A DNA stretch of 12,142 nt from Bacteroidales bacterium (GTDB lineage: Bacteria; Bacteroidota; Bacteroidia; Bacteroidales; VadinHA17), in NCBI GenBank assembly GCA_025455505.1, contig JALOMK010000026.1, positions 1-12,142 on the forward strand. Direction: 5' to 3'. Shown in pieces: positions 7,186-12,142 of the stretch. Made by a program: the position numbers and the translations under genes. The notes beneath the pieces are model-generated. The model saw only the letters and a list, made by a program, of their open reading frames with translations, ran no database searches and was not told the origin of the DNA. Within the stretch, counting starts at the first letter, position 1, and every line of letters begins with the position of its first letter.

Positions 7186-8303
7186 CTGTTTGCTCCTGGT
7201 TTCCTTATGATGCCTGCTGTTAGCAGCGTGGCATTTATAAATGGTGATACTAAATCAAAAAGCAGCGACCATCCTGCCATGCCTGGTTCAGAGAGCCGTT
7301 TCCCTGCAAATGCAAATATAGTTGCTACAGTAATAAGTCGGATAACAAAGATGCCTGCTGCAACCGGCCACAGGAATCCGAAGGCAAGAAGGACAGCAAA
7401 AAGTGCATGGAAAATAACCCTTGAAGCAGGTTCTGCGGCAAGAATTATTTTGTCCCTTGTTTTGTAATATACTGCAGTCGTGAAGTGCCTTTTTTTCTGG
7501 TTCATCCATTCGCCTGCTGAGGCCGATGGGACCGATCGCGTGTGTGCAGCCTGTGAAAATTCAACCCTGGTGTTTGCAGCAAGGGCATGGGAATTGACAA
7601 AAAGGTCGTCGTCACCTGAGATTAGATGATTATGGTTGCCGAATCCTTTGTTTTCGAAGAACAGTGACCTCCTGTATGCAAGATTTCTTCCCACTCCCAT
7701 ATAGGGAATGCCTTTCAGTGCCATACTTAAATACTGAAGGGCTATTGTCATTGTGTCGTAGGCAATGTACCTGCCTAGGATGCCTTTGCCACGAAGGTAG
7801 CCTCCATAGCCGAGAACAAATGAAGTATTGTCGTCAAAATGCGAGGCCATTCCTTCGATCCATCTTTCCGATACAGGGTAGCAGTCGGCATCGGTGAAGA
7901 GCAATACGTCATTTTTTGCCGCCTTGATGCCAATGAACTGTGCAAACCTTTTATTATGAGTGAACTTGGGATCTTTTGTAATAGTTGATATTTTCAGGTG
8001 AGGATATTTCTCAAGAAAAGTTCCCAGGATATCGTATGAATTGTCCTCCGAGCAGTCATTGACAACGATCACCTCATAGTCGGGGTATTTCTGCTCAAGG
8101 ACAGAAGGAAGGAATTTTTCAAGGTTTTCGGCTTCATTCCTTGCGCATATAATTACTGATACAGCCGGGGTTTCAGATGCAGGATGCGGCTTATGCCTGT
8201 ACAGTTCAAGGTAGAAATAAAGGTAGTAGAAAAGCTGTACAGACGCAGCAAGAATGAAAATGACAAAAAGGATTACAGTTAAAATAGTATAATCAGAAAT
8301 CAT
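7176..8303 (-). CDS. Membrane-bound family 2 glycosyltransferase
   Basis: Starting at the ATG at 8303 this is a 375-residue GT2 protein. It has one N-terminal transmembrane helix (~5-31) and a GT-A domain with VSVIICARNEAENL (~48-61), YEVIVVNDCSEDNS (~76-89), the metal-binding DAD (138-140) and the acidic GDDDLF motif (230-235), with QKKRH (269-273) in the Q-x-x-R-W-like position. Two to three C-terminal hydrophobic helices follow (~296-335 and ~345-365). Such enzymes add a sugar from a nucleotide donor to a lipid or polysaccharide acceptor at the cytoplasmic face; donor and acceptor are unknown here. A TTG four codons upstream (8315) would extend it by MQCL, but the ATG is the better start. 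A TAnnTTTG box lies ~50 bp upstream. It ends 10 bp inside the sigma-factor gene. Confidence 0.9.
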   Translation of the reverse strand: MISDYTILTVILFVIFILAASVQLFYYLYFYLELYRHKPHPASETPAVSVIICARNEAENLEKFLPSVLEQKYPDYEVIVVNDCSEDNSYDILGTFLEKYPHLKISTITKDPKFTHNKRFAQFIGIKAAKNDVLLFTDADCYPVSERWIEGMASHFDDNTSFVLGYGGYLRGKGILGRYIAYDTMTIALQYLSMALKGIPYMGVGRNLAYRRSLFFENKGFGNHNHLISGDDDLFVNSHALAANTRVEFSQAAHTRSVPSASAGEWMNQKKRHFTTAVYYKTRDKIILAAEPASRVIFHALFAVLLAFGFLWPVAAGIFVIRLITVATIFAFAGKRLSEPGMAGWSLLFDLVSPFINATLLTAGIIRKPGANRWK

Positions 8304-8353
8304 CAGGCATTGCAATCTGCGGGCAATATTAATAAGATAATCGATACAGAAAA

Positions 8354-8361
8354 CAAATATA
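8354..8361 (-). promoter_or_regulatory. Bacteroidota -7 box for the glycosyltransferase-sigma-rsmG operon
   Basis: On the minus strand this is TATATTTG, an exact TAnnTTTG match, in an AT-rich stretch about 50 bp upstream of the ATG at 8303. The expected transcript start is near 8346-8349, leaving a leader of ~45 nt. No good TTTG element is seen at the usual -33 distance. It sits back to back with the tgt promoter. Confidence 0.5.
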
Positions 8362-8408
8362 TATCAACAATCATGGGAATAGCTGTTAATGAATTTCAGA
8401 GGAAAAAT

Positions 8409-8416
8409 TACCTTTG
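8409..8416 (+). promoter_or_regulatory. Bacteroidota -7 box for tgt
   Basis: The sequence is TACCTTTG, an exact TAnnTTTG match, with a TTA element (8386-8388) 20 bp upstream near the expected -33 place. The predicted transcript start (~8421-8424) is about 15 nt before the ATG at 8438. The box covers the in-frame TTG at 8414, which argues against translation starting there. Confidence 0.55.
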
Positions 8417-8437
8417 TCCCTCAAATCGAGATTCCGG

Positions 8438-9565
8438 ATGTTTACAATAGGTGCAAGGGACAGGGAAAGCAAGGCAAGGGCGGGAACCTTAAGAACAGCT
8501 CATGGCCTCATCCCCACTCCGGTATTCATGCCGGTGGGTACTCTCGGAACAGTGAAGGGCGTCCTGCAGCACATGCTTGCAAGCGACATAAATGCAAGTA
8601 TCATTCTTGGCAACACTTATCATCTCTACCTGAGGCCCGGAACAGAGATATTCAGGGCTTGCGGGGGACTTCACCGGTTTATAGGCTGGGAGAGGCCTAT
8701 GCTTACCGACAGCGGCGGATACCAGGTATTTTCGCTTACTGGCAACAGGAAGCTTACCGAGGAGGGAGCTGTTTTCAAGTCGCACATTGACGGATCCAGG
8801 CACCTGTTCACTCCTGAAAACACTGTTGACATACAGCGTGTTATTGGCGCAGATATAATCATGGCCTTTGATGAGTGTGCACCGTGGCCCTGCGATTACA
8901 GTTACGCAATGGATTCCGTTGCGCTGACTCACCGGTGGCTCGCCAGGGCAGTGAGGCGTTTCAGGGAGAGTGAACCCCTCTGGGGCTATGAACAGTTCCT
9001 GTTCCCTATTGTACAGGGAGGTACCTATGATGACCTCAGGAAAATGTCTGCAGAAAAGGTTGCAGAGGCTGGGCTCAGCGGGAATGCAATCGGTGGACTC
9101 TCTGTAGGCGAACCGGCAGAAGATATGTACAGGACGATAGAAATTGTGAATGCAATACTTCCTGAAGATAAGCCCCGCTACCTGATGGGCGTCGGAACTC
9201 CTGTGAATATTCTGGAGGCAATCGAGAGAGGGATCGATATGTTCGATTGCGTAATGCCAACAAGGAACGGGAGAAACGGCATGTTATTCACCTGGAAAGG
9301 AACTCTCAACATGAGGAACCGGAAGTGGATCGATGATTTCAGCCCGGTCGATCCCGAGGGGCCGTCGATTGTCAGCAGGAGTTATTCGAAAGCCTATCTC
9401 AGACATCTTGTAATGGCCGGCGAAAACCTTGGCGCCCAGATTGCAAGCATACATAATCTTGCTTTTTACATACAGCTCGTCACGGAAGCAAGGAAGAAAA
9501 TTGAAGAAGGAGTTTTCAGAAAATGGAAAGAGTCGATGGTAAAAGTCCTTTCAGAGAGGCTCTGA
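8438..9565 (+). CDS. tgt: Queuine tRNA-ribosyltransferase (TGT)
   Basis: The 375-residue protein is a bacterial TGT, which exchanges guanine-34 for preQ1 in tRNAs with GUN anticodons in queuosine synthesis. Markers are SKARAG (~11-16), TPVFMPVGTLGTVK (~27-40), ILGNTYHLYLRPG (~56-68), TDSGGYQVFS (90-99; Asp91 acid/base), FDECAPWP (~144-151), IVQGG (191-195), AIGGLSVGE (~217-225) and FDCVMPTRNGRNG (269-281; Asp270 is the expected nucleophile). The zinc site is unusual: the family CxCxxC is GxSxxS here (Gly308, Ser310, Ser313), with only His339 kept. ATG 8438 is chosen because SKARAG is then the usual distance from the start, and because an upstream TTG (8414) lies inside the promoter box. The end overlaps the next gene by 43 bp. 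Confidence 0.95.
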   Translation: MFTIGARDRESKARAGTLRTAHGLIPTPVFMPVGTLGTVKGVLQHMLASDINASIILGNTYHLYLRPGTEIFRACGGLHRFIGWERPMLTDSGGYQVFSLTGNRKLTEEGAVFKSHIDGSRHLFTPENTVDIQRVIGADIIMAFDECAPWPCDYSYAMDSVALTHRWLARAVRRFRESEPLWGYEQFLFPIVQGGTYDDLRKMSAEKVAEAGLSGNAIGGLSVGEPAEDMYRTIEIVNAILPEDKPRYLMGVGTPVNILEAIERGIDMFDCVMPTRNGRNGMLFTWKGTLNMRNRKWIDDFSPVDPEGPSIVSRSYSKAYLRHLVMAGENLGAQIASIHNLAFYIQLVTEARKKIEEGVFRKWKESMVKVLSERL

Positions 9566-10659
9566 AGCCTCTTAAGCTGGGCCTTATTGACATGTACATC
9601 ATCAGGAAGTTCCTCGGGACATTCTTTTTCTGCATTGTTCTTATTCTTGCAATTGCAGTTGTTTTCGATTTTGCCGAGAAGATTGACAACTTCATGGAGA
9701 AACAGGCTCCTGTCAAAGCCATAATATTCGACTACTATCTTAATTTCATCCCGTATTTCGGTACCCTCTTCGCTCCGATGTTCGTCTTTATTTCGGTAAT
9801 TTTCTTTACAGCCAAGATGGCGATACACACTGAGATAATTGCGATACTTAACGGTGGCATGAGCTTCAGAAGGATGATGTGGCCTTATTTTCTTTCTTCT
9901 CTATTGATTGCCATCCTTACCTTCGTTCTCACAAACTTCATAATCCCTCACGCGAACCTTAAGCGCCTTGCATTCGAGGACCAGTACTACAGGTCGTCAA
10001 GCCGTAAACTTACAATAGAAAACCTTCACAGGCAGGTTTACCCGAATGTTTACATATACATGGGGAGTTATAATCCCATCAGCCAGAGAGGTCAGAACTT
10101 TACAATTGAAAAGCTCAGCGACAGCGGCAGGGTAGTGTCGAAGTTGTCAGCCTTTACTGTTGTCTACGACACTGCTGTGAATAAATGGGCGGCGCTCAAT
10201 TATTACATAAGGGAGATAAAGGGTGACGAGGAGGTTTTTACACGTGGGAGCAAGATTGATACAGCGCTGATAATAAGACCTGAAGACCTTTCGCGCGATC
10301 CCGGATTTGTCGGGACAATGAATTACAGGGAGCTGAATGATTATATAGAGCTTCTGAAAATGCAGGGCTCTGATGAACTTAAACTTTTTCTTATTGAGAA
10401 GCACCGCCGCTTTTCAAATCCATTTGCAATTTTTATCCTGTCGATAATAGGGGTGTCACTTTCCTCGAAGAAGATCAGGGGAGGCATAGGTATGAGCATT
10501 GGCATTGGCCTTGTACTTACATTCTCATACATCCTTTTCCAGCAGTTCTCGTCACAGTTCTCCCTGAAAGGTAATCTTGCCCCCATGCTGGCAATGTGGA
10601 TACCCAACATCATTTATACGGGGATAGGATTTGTATTGTATAAAATGGCCCCGAAATAG
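9523..10659 (+). CDS. LptF/LptG-family LPS-export permease
   Basis: The 378-residue protein has the YjgP/YjgQ (LptF/LptG) layout: three N-terminal transmembrane helices (~31-50, ~75-97, ~119-141), an extracytoplasmic beta-rich domain (~155-290), and three C-terminal helices (~305-325, ~330-350, ~355-375). Family-like stretches are DMYIIRKFLGTF (23-34), FFTAKMAIHTEIIAILNGGMSFRR (~94-117) and RFSNPFAIFILSIIGVSLSSKK near helix 4. With LptB these permeases extract LPS from the inner membrane and pass it to the Lpt bridge. Whether it is LptF or LptG cannot be told. The start is uncertain: ATG 9523 overlaps tgt by 43 bp, while ATG 9592 (residue 24) would begin after tgt but trims the KLGLID segment, which looks homologous to other members' N-termini. 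Likely co-transcribed with tgt. Confidence 0.93.
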   Translation: MERVDGKSPFREALKPLKLGLIDMYIIRKFLGTFFFCIVLILAIAVVFDFAEKIDNFMEKQAPVKAIIFDYYLNFIPYFGTLFAPMFVFISVIFFTAKMAIHTEIIAILNGGMSFRRMMWPYFLSSLLIAILTFVLTNFIIPHANLKRLAFEDQYYRSSSRKLTIENLHRQVYPNVYIYMGSYNPISQRGQNFTIEKLSDSGRVVSKLSAFTVVYDTAVNKWAALNYYIREIKGDEEVFTRGSKIDTALIIRPEDLSRDPGFVGTMNYRELNDYIELLKMQGSDELKLFLIEKHRRFSNPFAIFILSIIGVSLSSKKIRGGIGMSIGIGLVLTFSYILFQQFSSQFSLKGNLAPMLAMWIPNIIYTGIGFVLYKMAPK

Positions 10660-10737
10660 CATTTGTTACAAACAATTTATTAAACTTGCATCCGGGAAAG
10701 GAATTTCATCCGGAAACAGAATTAAATATTTGATTGT

Positions 10738-12142
10738 ATGGCAGTTAGTAAAAAGATCAAGGAACTTCAGGAAAAGCGTGAGAAGCTTCTCCTGGGTGGA
10801 GGCGAACAGGCTATCGAAAAGCAGAAAGCCATGGGCAAAAGGACAGCCCGTGAGAGGATTCTCTCTCTTCTTGATGAAGGCTCCTTCAACGAATATGACC
10901 TGTTCGTTGAGCATGATGCCCGCGATTTTGACATGGATAAAAAATCGCTTCCGACAGATGGCGTGATAATTGGTTCCGGAACAATCTATGGTGCCCCGGT
11001 GGCTATTTTTGCCCAGGACTTCACCGTTGCAGGGGGCTCACTCGGGCTCATGCATTCGAGGAAGATAACTAAAATAATGGATCATGCCCTTAAGATGCGG
11101 ATGCCACTTATAGGTATAAACGACTCGGGAGGTGCAAGGATACAGGAAGGCGTCAACTCGCTTGCCGGCTACGGTGAGATTTTTTTCAGGAACACAATAT
11201 CGAGCGGTGTAATCCCCCAGATATCAGTGATCCTCGGTCCTTGTGCAGGAGGTGCAGTGTATTCACCGGCTCTTACCGACTTTGTCTTTGTTGTGGATAA
11301 CATATCCAAGATGTTTATTACAGGCCCTGAAGTTATCAAGACTGTCCTGGGCGAGGAGATTTCAATGGAAGACCTTGGCGGTGCGAGGGTGCACAGCGAG
11401 GTCACCGGGAATGCTCATTTTTTTGCGCTTAGCGAGGATGAGTGTTTCGAACAGATCAAAAAGCTTATAACCTTCATTCCCTGGAACAACAGCAGGAAAG
11501 CACGGCCCTTTGATGCCGCCGAACCTCTTGCCGGATTCAATATAAATAAAATTGTACCCGACGATCCCACACTGCCATATGATGTTAAGGATGTCATCAA
11601 ATCGATAGTCGACAATTCAGACTTTTTCGAGATAATGGAGAACTACGCGAAGAATATCGTGATAGGGTTTGGCAGGTTGGGGGGGAGGACAGTAGGATTC
11701 GTTGCAAACCAGCCTCTTGAGATGGCAGGAGTCCTCGATGTTGATTCCTCGGATAAGGCGGCAAGGTTTATACGTTACTGCGATTCATTCAATATACCGC
11801 TGGTTACGCTGGTTGATCTCCCGGGCTACCTTCCCGGCGTAGACCAGGAGCATGCAGGCGTCATCCGCCACGGTGCGAAGGTGCTGTATGCTTACAGCGA
11901 GGCCACCGTTCCGAAACTTACTGTAATACTGCGAAAGGCATACGGCGGAGGATATATTGCAATGAGTTCACGTCACCTGCGCGCTGATTTTGTTTTTGCA
12001 TGGCCGGGTGCTGAAATTGCCGTAATGGGTCCTGAAGGCGCTGCGAATATAATTTTCAGGAAGGAGATAATGTCGGCGGACGACCCCGACAGCATGCGTA
12101 AACAGAAGGTGGAGGAGTACAAGACCAAGTTCGCGAACCCCT
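10738..12142 (+). CDS. Acyl-CoA carboxylase/decarboxylase carboxyltransferase subunit, 3' partial
   Basis: An open frame from ATG 10738 runs to the window edge (468 residues seen; relatives are ~510-520, so about 45 are missing). It is the carboxyltransferase of biotin-dependent enzymes (PccB/MmdA group). The N-terminal half has GKRTARERI (~33-41), FAQDFTVAGGSLG (~91-103), NDSGGARIQEGV (~128-139) and GPCAGGAVYSPALTDF (167-182, oxyanion loop). The second half has VDLPGYLPGVDQEHAG (~359-374), RKAYGGGYIAMSS (~399-411) and AWPGAEIAVMGPEGAANI (~421-438). It moves a carboxyl group between carboxybiotin and an acyl-CoA, most plausibly propionyl/methylmalonyl-CoA. The residue that is Asp in propionyl-specific PccB (AYD-V-M) is Ile407 here (GYIAM), as in decarboxylase-type or broader enzymes. 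The subunits that would settle this lie outside the window. It starts 78 bp after the permease, with no clear promoter. Confidence 0.93.
   Translation, partial: MAVSKKIKELQEKREKLLLGGGEQAIEKQKAMGKRTARERILSLLDEGSFNEYDLFVEHDARDFDMDKKSLPTDGVIIGSGTIYGAPVAIFAQDFTVAGGSLGLMHSRKITKIMDHALKMRMPLIGINDSGGARIQEGVNSLAGYGEIFFRNTISSGVIPQISVILGPCAGGAVYSPALTDFVFVVDNISKMFITGPEVIKTVLGEEISMEDLGGARVHSEVTGNAHFFALSEDECFEQIKKLITFIPWNNSRKARPFDAAEPLAGFNINKIVPDDPTLPYDVKDVIKSIVDNSDFFEIMENYAKNIVIGFGRLGGRTVGFVANQPLEMAGVLDVDSSDKAARFIRYCDSFNIPLVTLVDLPGYLPGVDQEHAGVIRHGAKVLYAYSEATVPKLTVILRKAYGGGYIAMSSRHLRADFVFAWPGAEIAVMGPEGAANIIFRKEIMSADDPDSMRKQKVEEYKTKFANP

Noticed and set aside
8414..8437. TTG start that would lengthen TGT by eight residues
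   Set aside because: The TTG is the end of the TAnnTTTG promoter box, and the canonical family N-terminus fits ATG 8438.
8389..8790. 133-codon plus-strand frame starting at an ATG upstream of tgt
   Set aside because: It lies over tgt in a different frame, has the composition of a shadow frame, and its product matches nothing.
10660..10737. Promoter box AATATTTG and a CATCCGG direct repeat before the carboxyltransferase gene
   Set aside because: The box has a mismatch at its first base and would start transcription at the ATG itself; the 7-bp repeat is short enough to be chance.

Overview
The window reads as ordinary housekeeping chromosome from a member of the Bacteroidota, probably near the Bacteroidales/Marinilabiliales (order is a guess). 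The evidence is a type IX secretion (T9SS) C-terminal sorting domain on a secreted protein, promoter -7 boxes of the Bacteroidota form TAnnTTTG, no Shine-Dalgarno sequences before the genes, and a queuine tRNA-ribosyltransferase with the DPEG-type sequence I associate with this phylum. Coding density is very high. The longest gap between genes is about 135 bp, so no stretch over 300 bp lacks a gene. I see no insertion sequence, phage gene, CRISPR array, tRNA or rRNA.

Layout from left to right. A TPM-domain (YgcG-like) membrane protein, cut at its 5' end, runs rightward (2-742). It converges with a leftward run read from 5635 down to 752: aminofutalosine synthase mqnE, a membrane-anchored three-PASTA protein, a T9SS cargo protein and an RluD-like pseudouridine synthase. 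Gaps in that run are only 20, 11 and 5 bp, which suggests one operon. Just upstream on the same strand is rpmH (ribosomal protein L34, 52 aa, 5711-5869), with its own -7 box and a strong intrinsic terminator separating it from mqnE. Further upstream a tightly overlapping leftward trio runs from 8303 to 5969: a family 2 glycosyltransferase, an ECF-type sigma factor and the 16S rRNA methyltransferase rsmG.

At 8304-8437 lies a divergent promoter region with a TAnnTTTG box on each strand. Rightward from it come tgt (queuosine tRNA modification), an overlapping LptF/LptG-family permease (LPS export), and a biotin-dependent acyl-CoA carboxylase or decarboxylase carboxyltransferase subunit that runs off the right edge.

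The themes are translation (L34, rRNA methylation, rRNA pseudouridylation, tRNA queuosine), cell envelope (LPS permease, glycosyltransferase, PASTA protein, T9SS cargo, TPM protein) and anaerobic or respiratory metabolism (menaquinone by the futalosine route, acyl-CoA carboxyl transfer). I found no convincing undescribed system. The most notable points are a TGT lacking all three zinc-ligand cysteines, a PASTA protein with no kinase joined to T9SS and RluD genes, and an ECF sigma factor with no adjacent anti-sigma gene but coupled to rsmG.
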